A DNA stretch of 64,000 bases from Halorientalis persicus. GTDB lineage: Archaea; Halobacteriota; Halobacteria; Halobacteriales; Haloarculaceae. This document shows positions 1 through 8,433 of this stretch, in pieces. The notes below the pieces were generated by a model that had not been told where the DNA came from, ran no database searches, and worked only from the letters and a program-made list of their open reading frames with translations. The position numbers and the translations under genes are program-made. The stretch covers positions 1 to 64,000 of the forward strand of contig NZ_FOCX01000023.1 in the NCBI RefSeq assembly GCF_900110215.1. Reading direction: 5' to 3'. The first letter of the stretch is position 1. Each line of letters begins with the position of its first letter.

Positions 1-1
1 G

Positions 2-61
2 TTCCGGGAAATAACGCTCATAGCCGGCGTTTACAACGTGGAGCAGGCAATTGAACGCTGA
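2..61 (+). CDS. IS5-like transposase, last 19 residues only
   Basis: Only the end of this gene lies in the window. The + frame beginning at base 2 reads FREITLIAGVYNVEQAIER and stops at 59-61. This resembles the C-terminus of IS5-family DDE transposases of haloarchaea (a W/F-R-E-(I/V)-x-L-x-x-x-Y-N-(x)-(x)-(R/Q)-A motif following the catalytic Glu helix). The base composition here is lower in GC than downstream. The transposase ends about 20 bp before a truncated chromosomal gene on the other strand, which fits an insertion sequence whose right end lies near bases 70-85. The terminal repeat cannot be verified because the left end is outside the window. Confidence 0.5.
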   Translation, partial: FREITLIAGVYNVEQAIER

Positions 62-81
62 AACGCCGAAATTCGCCGGAT

Positions 82-285
82 TCAATTGAGCCGTTCGAAC
101 AGTTCGCGACGGAGCGCGCTGGTCGTCTCACACGGTGTGGTCTTGATCTCCAGCAATGGCTCGACGAACTCACGCTCGACGCCCGGCGACGCGGTCACGA
201 GGTCGCCCGGCTCGACCAGCCGCCCGTCGGTGTCGACGACCCAGTACTCGACTTCGATGCTCCGTCGTAGCGAGTTCCCTGACAT
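82..285 (-). pseudogene. Truncated glutamate-cysteine-ligase-like (GCS2) gene, N-terminal 67 residues
   Basis: The protein starts MSGNSLRRSIEVEYWVVDTD and continues with ...EREFVEPLLEIKTTPC..., the opening strand and substrate-binding segment of the GCS2/YbdK family of ATP-dependent carboxylate-amine ligases. Family members are about 350-380 aa; here the frame stops after 67 codons, close to the end of an IS5-like transposase. I infer that the insertion sequence cut the gene and supplied the stop. It belongs to a different subfamily from the intact gshA-like gene at 36622 (IEVEYWVVD versus [11 protein letters not shown] type), so it is not simply a duplicate. Likely non-functional. Confidence 0.6.
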
Positions 286-499
286 TGTGATCCCGAGGCT
301 AGTCCGTGGGCGTCGGCGCTCCGATGCCCCGATCCGTGGTAACTATTACCAACTTAGCCGACGGTCCGGCCCCACAAGAATTTTCCGACCACTGCAAAAT
401 TCTGCGGTAGGTTTGCGACCGCACCCTGTTCTTTTGGGCCGAACGACATTCAAATGTGTACTTAATACGCCTATTGAAAATCGTTCGTCGAATCTTTCC

Positions 500-1012
500 T
501 CAAATGAGGATCGCCAGCAGGAAACCGACGACGAGTAGCGTCGTCAGCAGGAACTGCGCGACGGTACTCGCGAGCATTCCGAGGGTCGTGTAGACGGCCG
601 TTCGGGCGCTGGCGGGGCCGTCGCCGGTGCGGCGGATCTCCGCGAGGAAGACCACGCCAGCGACGCCGAGCAGGATGCCGACCGGCCCGGCGACGAAAAA
701 TAGCAGGAATCCGGCGACGCCGGCCAGGAGGCTCGTCGTGGTGCCGGCACCGCTGACTTTCGCCGAAACAGCGCCGGCGAACCAGTCGACGACGACGATC
801 AGCAGTCCCAGCGCGGTCAGCACACCGAGAACGAGCAAGCCGGGATCAGTGTAGCCCGTCGACCACCAGTAGAGGTAGACGCCTCCGAGCGAGAGGAGCG
901 CGCCGGGAACGAGCGGGACGAGCGTTCCCAGGACGCCGAGAAACGCCAGTCCGATCGCGAGCCATACCACCAGATCCGTGCCGAAGAGGGTCGTGAGTAC
1001 GGGTCCAGTCAT
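500..1012 (-). CDS. DUF456 family membrane protein
   Basis: The 170-residue protein is almost entirely hydrophobic: segments near residues 12-50, 55-78 and 85-115, and one at the C-terminus. Glycine-rich pairs such as GLAFLGVLGTLVPLVPGALL are typical of the DUF456 (YqgC-like) family of small integral membrane proteins of unknown function. The start chosen is the ATG at 1012, which overlaps the tmcA stop as ATGA (1009-1012); a longer frame reaching 1306 only reads the tmcA complement. Translational coupling to tmcA suggests co-transcription, but no functional link is known. Confidence 0.8.
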   Translation of the reverse strand: MTGPVLTTLFGTDLVVWLAIGLAFLGVLGTLVPLVPGALLSLGGVYLYWWSTGYTDPGLLVLGVLTALGLLIVVVDWFAGAVSAKVSGAGTTTSLLAGVAGFLLFFVAGPVGILLGVAGVVFLAEIRRTGDGPASARTAVYTTLGMLASTVAQFLLTTLLVVGFLLAILI

Positions 1013-3252
1013 CTGTATCGGTCGGCCTCCGTCAGTGCCGCCGCCGGGCCGCACGCATCGACGAGGGGTTCCAGCGCGTCGCCGAGCGCGCGCATCGCCT
1101 CGGCCGTCGAGTGGGAGTCGAGTATCGACGCAACCTCGTCCCACGGCCGGCCCTGAAGGGGTTTCAGGACCAACAGCCGCTCCTGACGCGTCGTGAGGTC
1201 GACGTCGACGCCGGCGGTGAAGTACGTGACGGCCAGCCGGCGGTACGGGCCCGGTGCCATGTCGAACAGGCCGGGGCCGAACGCCGCGCTCGCGACCTGT
1301 CGCCACTCCCAGTCGGCGAGATCGAGGTCGGCGTCCCGGTTCAGTGCCGAGAGGGTCGCCCGCACCACGTCCGGGTCGAGGTCGGCGAGAGGGTCCGCCA
1401 GTACGTCCCCGACGCGGGCGACGAACTGGTCGGTGTGGCGCTCGAACAGGTCGGTTCCCGCGTCGCTCGTGGGATCGAGCATCAGCGCGGAGTACTCCCC
1501 GCTCTCGTCGTTACGCGTCGTCGAGAGGTGGACGGGCCGGTAGCCGTTCCCGGCCCAGAACTCCAGCAGTTCGGGGGTCGCGCCGTAGCCGACGCCCAGC
1601 CAGTCCACGTCGTCGGCGACCTCCTCGCGGATCTCGGCGAGGAGGTGCGACCCCAGACCGCGTGACCGGGCGGCGTGGTGGGTGGCGATTCGGAGGACGC
1701 GGTAGCCGACCGGGACGCCGGCCGACTCGTCCCGGAGCTGGGTCGTCAGCACGTCCGGGAGCATATTCCCGCGGATGCGCCCGCCGTCGTACATATCCGC
1801 CCGGGTTTCGGCGTCGAGGCCGCCCTCCCGGGCCAGCAGGGCCACCGAGACCACGTGCCCGTCGTGCAACAGTGCGCGGACGGTGAGGTTCGGCGCGTCG
1901 AGGAGTCGTGCCAGGTCGTCGGGTTCGGTCCGGTAGTGCGCCAGCACGAGCAGACCGAACGTCTCCCGGAGCACGGTCTCGTCGGCCAGCAGGTCCGCGG
2001 CCTCGAGCGCGACGTACTCGACGGTCCCGGGCTGGGCGTCGGCTACGAGCGGGTCGACCGGCGGGCTGGCGTCGAGCAACAGCGCGCGGAAGGCCCACAC
2101 CTCGACGGGGTCGCCCGTGGCGTACCGAATCGGCTCTGCCAGTCGGACCTCGCTGGTCGCGTGGTCGCTGTCGTCGAGACGGTCCCGGAAGCGGACGGAG
2201 AAGCCCCGGCCCGCTCCCTCGTAGCCGTGGACGGTCGTCGCGAAAGCCACTGCCGGCGCGTCGAGGAACGATTCGAGGACGTGGACCGGAAGCGCGGCCG
2301 CCTCGTCGACGATTACGGCATCGGGGCCGGCCGGGAGACCGCCCTCCACCGCATCGGCCGCCCGACGGAAGCGGACCCGACCGTCCGGCGCAGTCAGTTC
2401 GTGGGGCGTGTCGGGGTCGTCGGCGGAGACGAGCGCGTCCGCGGCGGCGAGGCGCTCGCGGGCGCGTGCGAGAACTTCGGCGGCGTTGCGGTACGCCGGA
2501 GCCGCCACCAGGACGTCCTCGCCAGCGAGTGCGAGCGCGCCGGCTGCCAGTCCCGCGGCGCTTGACTTTCCGCGCCCGCGGTCGGCCTCGACCACGACCG
2601 CCTGCCCATCGTCGTGCAGGCGTTCGAGTTCCAGTACCGCCTCGGTCTGATCGTCCGTCAGGCAGGCCTCGTAGACGGCATCGGGGAAGGTGTGGGCGTC
2701 GGGGAGGGAAACACCAACGCCGGCCAACACCGGCGCGGGATCGGTCAGGCCGTCGCGTTCGACTCGCTCGGCGTCCACGTCGACGATGGCGATTCCGGGG
2801 TGAGCCCGAACCGTCTCGACGAGTCGGCGGCGGAAGTGACCGGTGACGGCGGACAGGTCGGCCGGCGGGACGGCCAGGCCCTCGTCGAAGCCGTCGCGAC
2901 GGTCGGGCCACTCGTCGAGCGGCGGGGTCAGCAGGATCAACAGGCCGCCGCCGTCGACGACGCCGACGGCTCGGCCGATAGCGTTGGGTCGACAGGCCGC
3001 GTGCAGGTCCAGCACGACGGCCTCGCGTGTCGTGCCGAGCAGTTCCGCCGACCGTTCTAGTGGGAGGTGTTCGCAGTCGAGGGCGGGTTCGGGGCCGACC
3101 AGCGTCGCGTCCGCCGGGTCGATCCCTGCGGCGTCGAAGGTGTCCGCGGCGGCCCGGCGCGTCCGATCGGGGGCACCTGCGAGGACGAGCAATCGGCGTT
3201 CGTCGGTCTCGCGGGCTTGTTCTCGCAACCGGCGGACGACGCCGTCGAGCAT
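1009..3252 (-). CDS. tmcA: tRNA(Met) cytidine acetyltransferase TmcA
   Basis: TmcA uses ATP and acetyl-CoA to make N4-acetylcytidine in RNA (wobble position of elongator tRNA-Met in bacteria; tRNA and rRNA in archaea). The 747-residue protein has the full family layout: N-terminal DUF1726-type domain, an RNA helicase-like ATPase with Walker A GRGKS near residues 226-230 and DEAA near 316-319, then a GNAT acetyltransferase domain with the acetyl-CoA loop ARSRGLGSHLL near residue 550, and a C-terminal tRNA-binding tail. The ATG at 3252 (MLDGVVRRL) matches the family start better than an upstream in-frame codon at 3315. It is followed by the DUF456 gene (ATGA overlap) and diverges from the nitronate monooxygenase gene. 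Confidence 0.93.
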   Translation of the reverse strand: MLDGVVRRLREQARETDERRLLVLAGAPDRTRRAAADTFDAAGIDPADATLVGPEPALDCEHLPLERSAELLGTTREAVVLDLHAACRPNAIGRAVGVVDGGGLLILLTPPLDEWPDRRDGFDEGLAVPPADLSAVTGHFRRRLVETVRAHPGIAIVDVDAERVERDGLTDPAPVLAGVGVSLPDAHTFPDAVYEACLTDDQTEAVLELERLHDDGQAVVVEADRGRGKSSAAGLAAGALALAGEDVLVAAPAYRNAAEVLARARERLAAADALVSADDPDTPHELTAPDGRVRFRRAADAVEGGLPAGPDAVIVDEAAALPVHVLESFLDAPAVAFATTVHGYEGAGRGFSVRFRDRLDDSDHATSEVRLAEPIRYATGDPVEVWAFRALLLDASPPVDPLVADAQPGTVEYVALEAADLLADETVLRETFGLLVLAHYRTEPDDLARLLDAPNLTVRALLHDGHVVSVALLAREGGLDAETRADMYDGGRIRGNMLPDVLTTQLRDESAGVPVGYRVLRIATHHAARSRGLGSHLLAEIREEVADDVDWLGVGYGATPELLEFWAGNGYRPVHLSTTRNDESGEYSALMLDPTSDAGTDLFERHTDQFVARVGDVLADPLADLDPDVVRATLSALNRDADLDLADWEWRQVASAAFGPGLFDMAPGPYRRLAVTYFTAGVDVDLTTRQERLLVLKPLQGRPWDEVASILDSHSTAEAMRALGDALEPLVDACGPAAALTEADRYR

Positions 3253-3343
3253 ACGCCCCCTCGATGTGCCGCCGGCTTGTGTCTGGCGGTTTCGGCGGTT
3301 CTCGTGCCCGAACACTCAACTGTGCGGGCTCGGAAGGCCGGGT

Positions 3344-4372
3344 ATGTCGACGCTACGGACGCCCCTCTGTGATCGGCTCGGGATCGACGTGCCCGTCGTG
3401 CAGGCCCCTATCGGCAGCGTCTCCTGTCCCGCCCTCGCGGCCGCCGTCTCCGAGGCAGGTGGGCTCGGGACGCTGGCGGTCACCTGGCTCGGCCTCGACG
3501 CCACGGAATCGGTGATCGCGGCGACCCGCGAGCGCACGGACCGACCGTTCGGCGTGAACCTCGTCCTCGATCCGGACACGACCACCCACGCGACCGAGGA
3601 GCATCTGGAAGTCTGTCTCGACGCCGGTGCGGAGATCGTCTCCTTCTCCTTCGGCGACGCCACCCCCTACGTCGAGCAGGTCCACGACGCCGGCGGGACT
3701 GTCCTCCAGACCGTCGGCAGTGCCGATGAAGCGCGCGAGGCCGTCGCGGCGGGCGTGGACGTACTCGTCAGCCAGGGCTGGGAGGCCGGGGGGCACGTCC
3801 AGAGCGACGTGGCGACGATGCCGCTGGTCCCGGCGGTCGCCGACGTGGCGGGCGAGGACGTGCCGGTGATCGCCGCCGGCGGCATCGCGGACGGGCGCGG
3901 TCTGGCTGCAGCGCTGGCGCTGGGCGCTGACGGCGCGTGGCTCGGGACGCGGTTCGTCGCGGCCGCCGAGTCACGGGCACACCGGGAGTACCAGCAGGCG
4001 GTGACGGCGGCCGACGCCCGCGAGGCCGTCCGGTCGGAGTTGTACGACGGTGGTTGGCCCGGCCAGCCCCACCGGACGCTCGAAAACGAGACGTACGCGG
4101 AGTGGGCCGACGCCGGGGAACCGCCGGTCGGCGAACGCCCGGGCGAGGGCGAGGTAGTCGCCCGGTACGGGAACGGGCACCCGGTCGAGCGGTACGACGA
4201 CGATCCGCCGCTGGCGGGGATGGAGGGGACCGTCGACGAGATGGCCATGTACGCCGGCCAGAGCGCGGACCTGACCGACGACGTCCAGCCGGCCGCCGAG
4301 ATCGTCGACGAGCTGGTCGCGGGGGCCCGTGACCGTATCGCTGTCCTGTCAGGATCCGGTTGTGGATCCTGA
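3344..4372 (+). CDS. Nitronate monooxygenase (2-nitropropane dioxygenase family)
   Basis: This 342-residue TIM-barrel flavoprotein begins MSTLRTPLCDRLGIDVPVVQ and carries the family signatures PIGSVSCPALAAAVSEAGGLGTL shortened in pattern (P-x-x-x-V-x-x-P-x-L-A-x-x-V-S-x-A-G-G-L-G), QGWEAGGHV with the active-site His, and GGIADGRGLAAALALGADG, the FMN phosphate loop. Members oxidise alkyl nitronates such as propionate-3-nitronate; some act on other substrates. The ATG at 3344 is chosen because the region upstream to 2843 is only the tmcA complement. The last codons and the stop lie inside a perfect hairpin (4347-4374). Confidence 0.88.
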   Translation: MSTLRTPLCDRLGIDVPVVQAPIGSVSCPALAAAVSEAGGLGTLAVTWLGLDATESVIAATRERTDRPFGVNLVLDPDTTTHATEEHLEVCLDAGAEIVSFSFGDATPYVEQVHDAGGTVLQTVGSADEAREAVAAGVDVLVSQGWEAGGHVQSDVATMPLVPAVADVAGEDVPVIAAGGIADGRGLAAALALGADGAWLGTRFVAAAESRAHREYQQAVTAADAREAVRSELYDGGWPGQPHRTLENETYAEWADAGEPPVGERPGEGEVVARYGNGHPVERYDDDPPLAGMEGTVDEMAMYAGQSADLTDDVQPAAEIVDELVAGARDRIAVLSGSGCGS

Positions 4373-4374
4373 CA
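4347..4374 (+). terminator. Perfect 11-bp hairpin over a stop codon
   Basis: TGTCAGGATCC (4347-4357), a six-base loop, then the exact complement GGATCCTGACA (4364-4374). The TGA stop of the nitronate monooxygenase gene (4370-4372) is in the right arm. Such a long perfect stem in mRNA could act in 3'-end formation or stability. No T tract follows (the next bases are TGGGGG), so it is not a classical archaeal oligo-T terminator. It could instead be an operator or a chance palindrome around a GGATCC core. Confidence 0.45.
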
Positions 4375-4437
4375 TGGGGGTAACCAGCCCGGAGATCCTA
4401 TGCGGACGCCTGACACTGTTGTGGCGGCATCGAAAGC

Positions 4438-4587
4438 GCTTTTAGCAGGGGATAGCCAATGAAGGGATACAGCCTGCGCGGGGTTGATGATGCTCCTAGC
4501 CTCTCAGGACTTTGCCGTCGGCCGTCACACTTGGCGGTCGACTCTCAGGCGGGGGAGCGCGAGCCCACGCGCGGGAGGTGAATACCA
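4438..4587 (+). promoter_or_regulatory. Promoter and long SD-containing leader of the rpl7ae operon
   Basis: A TATA-like element GCTTTTA at 4438-4444 would place transcription start near 4466-4470, leaving about 120 nt before the rpl7ae ATG. This is long for a haloarchaeon, where most mRNAs are leaderless. The leader ends with a near-perfect Shine-Dalgarno GGAGGTGA at 4574-4581, six bases before the ATG, preceded by a GCGCG/CGCGC hairpin. It also contains TGATGA at 4485-4490, the consensus of box C in C/D RNAs, which are L7Ae ligands. Archaeal L7Ae is known to bind a K-turn in its own mRNA in Sulfolobus; similar autoregulation here is inference. I could not find a clear partner box D (CTGA). 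Confidence 0.45.
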
Positions 4588-4950
4588 ATGTCAGTATACG
4601 TCGATTTCGACGTCCCAGCAGACCTCGCCGAGGACGCCCTCGAGGCTCTGGAGGTCGCACGGGACACAGGAGTTGTAAAGAAAGGAACCAACGAGACGAC
4701 CAAAGCCGTCGAGCGAGGGAACGCGGACCTCGTGTTCGTCGCCGAGGACGTCCAGCCCGAGGAGATCGTCATGCATCTGCCCGAGCTGGCCGCCGAGAAA
4801 GACGTGCCCTATCTGTTCGTCGAGTCCCAGGACGACGTGGGTCAGGCGGCCGGCCTGGAAGTCGGCAGCGCCGCGGCGGCCATCGTCACGGCCGGCGAGG
4901 CCAGCGGCGACGTCGACGACATCGCACAGAAGCTCGAGGACCTCCAGTAG
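4588..4950 (+). CDS. rpl7ae: Ribosomal protein L7Ae (eL8), also K-turn-binding RNP component
   Basis: This 120-residue acidic protein reads [20 protein letters not shown] and contains the L7Ae/L30e/Gadd45 core [14 protein letters not shown] with the RNA-contacting G-x-N-E-x-T-K motif near residues 33-39, and [16 protein letters not shown]7Ae binds kink-turns in 23S rRNA, box C/D and H/ACA guide RNAs and RNase P RNA. It heads a four-gene operon (rpl7ae-rps28e-rpl24e-ndk) in the usual archaeal order. A strong SD sets the ATG at 4588. Its RNP partners Nop5 and fibrillarin are encoded at 35.0-36.5 kb in this window. Confidence 0.96.
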   Translation: MSVYVDFDVPADLAEDALEALEVARDTGVVKKGTNETTKAVERGNADLVFVAEDVQPEEIVMHLPELAAEKDVPYLFVESQDDVGQAAGLEVGSAAAAIVTAGEASGDVDDIAQKLEDLQ

Positions 4951-4960
4951 GTGACTCGAT

Positions 4961-5191
4961 ATGAGCGCAGAAGAAACTGAAGACGGAGGCGGCTCGACGC
5001 CCGCGGAGGTCATCGAAGTCGTCGGCCGAACCGGGATGCACGGGGAGGCCATGCAGGTCAAGTGTCGCATCCGCGAGGGCGAGAACCAGGGCCGCATCAT
5101 CACCCGGAACGTCCTCGGCCCGGTCCGCGAGGGCGACGTGCTCCAGCTCCGGGAGACGGCCCGCGAGGCCGACCAGATCGGAGGACAATAA
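4961..5191 (+). CDS. rps28e: Ribosomal protein S28e
   Basis: The 76-residue protein includes [20 protein letters not shown] and [24 protein letters not shown], the S28e OB-fold signature. It has a short extra acidic N-terminus ([12 protein letters not shown]). It follows rpl7ae by 10 nt, and its TAA overlaps the next ATG by one base (TAATG at 5189-5193). S28e sits near the mRNA exit path of the 30S subunit. Confidence 0.95.
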   Translation: MSAEETEDGGGSTPAEVIEVVGRTGMHGEAMQVKCRIREGENQGRIITRNVLGPVREGDVLQLRETAREADQIGGQ

Positions 5192-5643
5192 TGCCACGAA
5201 CCCGCGAATGTGACTTCTGTGGCGACGACATCGAACCCGGCACGGGCACCATGTTGGTGCAAAACGACGGGGCGACCGTCATGTTTTGCTCCTCGAAGTG
5301 CGAGAAAAACGCCGACCTCGGTCGCGAGGCCCGCGACATGGGCTGGACCGAGTCCGGCCGCAGCGCCGGCGGCAAACGCGCCGCCGAGACGGCAGACGAA
5401 CCCGAAGCCGAGGAAGAAACCGAAGCCGAACCCGAAGACCCCGCCGCGACCGAGGCCGACGTCGTCGAGGACACGGGTGCCGCGCCCGACCTCGAAGACG
5501 CCGAGTCCGAGGCCACGCCGGGCCCCGAGGGTGAGGGTGCCGACGAAGCGGCCGCCGACGCGGACGCCGACTCCGCAGAGGCCGTCGACGAGGACGCCGA
5601 AGACGGCGACGACGAGGCCGACGAAGAGGAGGCCGAGGCATAG
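5191..5643 (+). CDS. rpl24e: Ribosomal protein L24e with a long acidic C-terminal tail
   Basis: Residues 1-62 are a standard L24e: [19 protein letters not shown] with zinc ligands C7, C10, C33 and C37 (CX2C...CX3C), ending GWTESGRSAGGKRAA. Archaeal L24e proteins are usually 60-70 aa, but here the frame continues to 150 residues with about 85 residues made almost only of Ala, Glu and Asp with a few Pro, Thr, Gly and Val. The tail is in frame, has consistent codon choice and ends right before ndk (stop TAG 5641-5643, ATG 5644), so it is not a frameshift artefact. It is predicted to be disordered. Confidence 0.92.
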   Translation: MPRTRECDFCGDDIEPGTGTMLVQNDGATVMFCSSKCEKNADLGREARDMGWTESGRSAGGKRAAETADEPEAEEETEAEPEDPAATEADVVEDTGAAPDLEDAESEATPGPEGEGADEAAADADADSAEAVDEDAEDGDDEADEEEAEA

Positions 5644-6114
5644 ATGAGCCACGACGAGCGCACGTTCGTGATGGTCAAGCCCGACGGCGTCCAGCGCGGC
5701 CTGATCGGTGAGATCGTCGGCCGCCTCGAAGAGCGCGGCCTGAAGCTCGCCGGCGCGAAGTTCATGCAGATCGACGAAGAACTCGCCCACGAGCATTACG
5801 GCGAACACGAGGACAAGCCCTTCTTCGACGGCCTGGTCGAGTTCATCACCTCCGGTCCGGTGATGGCCATGGTCTGGGAGGGCGCGGACGCCACCCGCCA
5901 GGTCCGACAGATGATGGGGACGACCGACCCCGCCGAGGCCCAGCCCGGCACCATCCGCGGTGACCTCGGCCTGGACCTCGGACAGAACGTCATCCACGGC
6001 TCCGACCACGAGGACCCCGGCGCGAACGAACGGGAGATCGACCTGTTCTTCGACGAGGAGGAACTGGTCGACTGGGAGAAGTCCGACGCCGAGTGGGTGT
6101 ACGAGGACGCCTGA
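5644..6114 (+). CDS. ndk: Nucleoside-diphosphate kinase
   Basis: The 156-residue enzyme transfers the gamma phosphate of NTPs to NDPs through a phosphohistidine. [15 protein letters not shown] and [18 protein letters not shown] are the family signatures; H118 in NVIHGSD is the phosphorylated histidine. It starts immediately after the rpl24e stop with no gap, so it depends on the ribosomal operon promoter. The position after rpl24e is conserved in many archaea. Confidence 0.97.
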   Translation: MSHDERTFVMVKPDGVQRGLIGEIVGRLEERGLKLAGAKFMQIDEELAHEHYGEHEDKPFFDGLVEFITSGPVMAMVWEGADATRQVRQMMGTTDPAEAQPGTIRGDLGLDLGQNVIHGSDHEDPGANEREIDLFFDEEELVDWEKSDAEWVYEDA

Positions 6115-6250
6115 TCACTGACAGCACCGTCGGTGACTCCGTAATTTCTCAGTATTTTCGACGCCGGAGAGCGGTGGCTGTCGCGGGGTCGCTCGCGAAC
6201 GGGCGAACACCGGGAGTAACTATTTGGACGCCCGCCCGATAGCGAGGGGT

Positions 6251-6634
6251 ATGCGTGTTCGCCAGCGTGGACGATTTCTCGACGACGAACGCGGGACGTC
6301 GACGCTGGCGGTCGGTGGTGGCTCGACGTTCCCTCTGCTGGTCGCGCTCGTCCTGGGCGGGCCGATGCTGGCCGCGCTGATCGGTGCGGCCGTCCGGCGG
6401 GAACGGGCCTTCGACTACGTGGCGACGGCCGCCGCGTCCCTGATCGCGGTGTTCGCGCTAACCGGGACGACCGGGTTCGCGACTCACTGGACGATACTCG
6501 GGATTCTGGCGGTGCTTTCGGTCGTGGCTGGTCACTGGCTCAGCTTCCGGGGCGACCGGACGAGTCTGGTGATCGTCGGGAGTATCTACGCCGCGCCAGT
6601 GGCGCTGGCGGTGGCACTGCTGGTGACACTGTGA
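6251..6634 (+). CDS. Small multi-pass membrane protein, unknown function
   Basis: The 127-residue product starts MRVRQRGRFLDDERGTSTLA and then has about four hydrophobic segments (roughly residues 23-45, 52-72, 76-95 and 103-125) separated by short charged loops. I do not recognise a family. The ATG at 6251 is preferred to an upstream start at 6224 because a TATA-like TAACTATTT (about 6216-6224) lies 26-35 nt upstream, as in leaderless haloarchaeal genes. It ends 33 bp before the left end of the tnpB transposon. Confidence 0.6.
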   Translation: MRVRQRGRFLDDERGTSTLAVGGGSTFPLLVALVLGGPMLAALIGAAVRRERAFDYVATAAASLIAVFALTGTTGFATHWTILGILAVLSVVAGHWLSFRGDRTSLVIVGSIYAAPVALAVALLVTL

Positions 6635-6682
6635 CGTGGCGGTGTGTGAGCGGCGGTGACTGATTACAGCGGTAGCGAGGCG

Positions 6683-6706
6683 AAAGCCCACCCGTTCACG
6701 GGTGGG
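6683..6706 (+). repeat. Transposon left-end guide and hairpin
   Basis: AAAG at 6683-6686 is directly followed by an 8-bp perfect stem with loop TTCA. In IS608 this arrangement is bound by the TnpA dimer, and the AAAG pairs with the TTAC cleavage site. Confidence 0.8.
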
Positions 6707-6800
6707 ATGAAGCCGACAACTGGGGAGGAAACCACGGATGTCGGCCCGCCTGATATTCCCCCGTTTTATTATCATCCAGACAAACGTTACAACTGTAATC

Positions 6801-7847
<1,047 letters not shown>

Positions 7848-8120
7848 CACTTCGGCTGACGCGACCCGTGCGGCCTCGTGGACTGAACACTCCACCGACT
7901 GCTTCGCAGCCGCCCGGCGTGACCGGGGAGGAAGGCCGCGTTGACCCGGCTGTACGCGCTGGAAAGCACGTCCGGGGTCGTAACCGGATGGCGACCTGTG
8001 AGGCTGGCCACGCGAAAGCGTCCCTGAGCCGCCGAGGAAACGCGCAACCTGAATATCCCCGTCGGGGAATCCCACCCCTTTAGGGGTGGGAGGAGGTCAA
8101 TCGGTGAAGATGTCGATGGA
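7848..8120 (+). ncRNA. Predicted omega (re)RNA scaffold plus guide of TnpB
   Basis: About 250 nt of GC-rich non-coding sequence separate the tnpB stop from the right-end hairpin. It contains several potential stems, for example around GCTTCGCAGC (7911-7920) and TCCCCGTCGGGGA (8056-8068). In characterised TnpB systems this region is the RNA scaffold and the guide is read from the flank just beyond the right end. Here the guide would begin at 8101 (TCGGTGAAGATGTCGATGGA). Extent and promoter are inferred. Confidence 0.5.
8067..8090 (+). repeat. Transposon right-end guide and hairpin
   Basis: GAAT at 8067-8070 followed by an 8-bp perfect stem CCCACCCC/GGGGTGGG. In IS608 the GAAT guide pairs with the TCAA right cleavage site, found here at 8097-8100. 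Confidence 0.8.
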
Positions 8121-8318
8121 GGCCTCGACGAGCCGGACGATTGTCGCGACGAACGTCGTGAGGAGAGTCTCGACGAGCGAGAGGAACACGCGGTAGGCAG
8201 TCGCGACACGCAGGCCGAACCGATAGACCTGCCAGAGTCCGCGCAACAGCGTGGCCCGCTCCGGGTCGTCTATCTGATCGAGCATACGCGAGACACGGAC
8301 CGCGGGCGCGGTAGTCAT
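8097..8318 (-). CDS. Small amphipathic or membrane-associated protein; stop codon supplied by the transposon
   Basis: The 73-residue protein begins MTTAPAVRVSRMLDQIDDPE and ends in long hydrophobic helices (LRVATAYRVFLSLVETLLTTFVATIVRLVEASIDIF). No family recognised. The IS608-type element is joined at 8100/8101, inside the last sense codon. Removing the element (TTAC joined to TCGGTG) changes the end from Phe-Thr-Asp-stop(TGA) to Phe-Thr-Glu-stop(TAA), so the insertion changed only one residue. It diverges from rbcL, with 115 bp between starts. Confidence 0.6.
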   Translation of the reverse strand: MTTAPAVRVSRMLDQIDDPERATLLRGLWQVYRFGLRVATAYRVFLSLVETLLTTFVATIVRLVEASIDIFTD

Positions 8319-8433
8319 CCTATTTGGACGTTCCAGCAACTGGCGTCTTACGCGTTTCGGCTCCCGACAGATTTCGCCCCCTGGACCGCCACCCGGCGGC
8401 AGTTTAACGATCCGGGCCGACCAAGGTCGGGGT

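Noticed and set aside
1511-3319. 602-codon frame on the minus strand rich in Arg and Pro
   Set aside because: Alternate frame of tmcA; its composition (Arg/Pro/Gly) is the usual out-of-frame translation of haloarchaeal genes.
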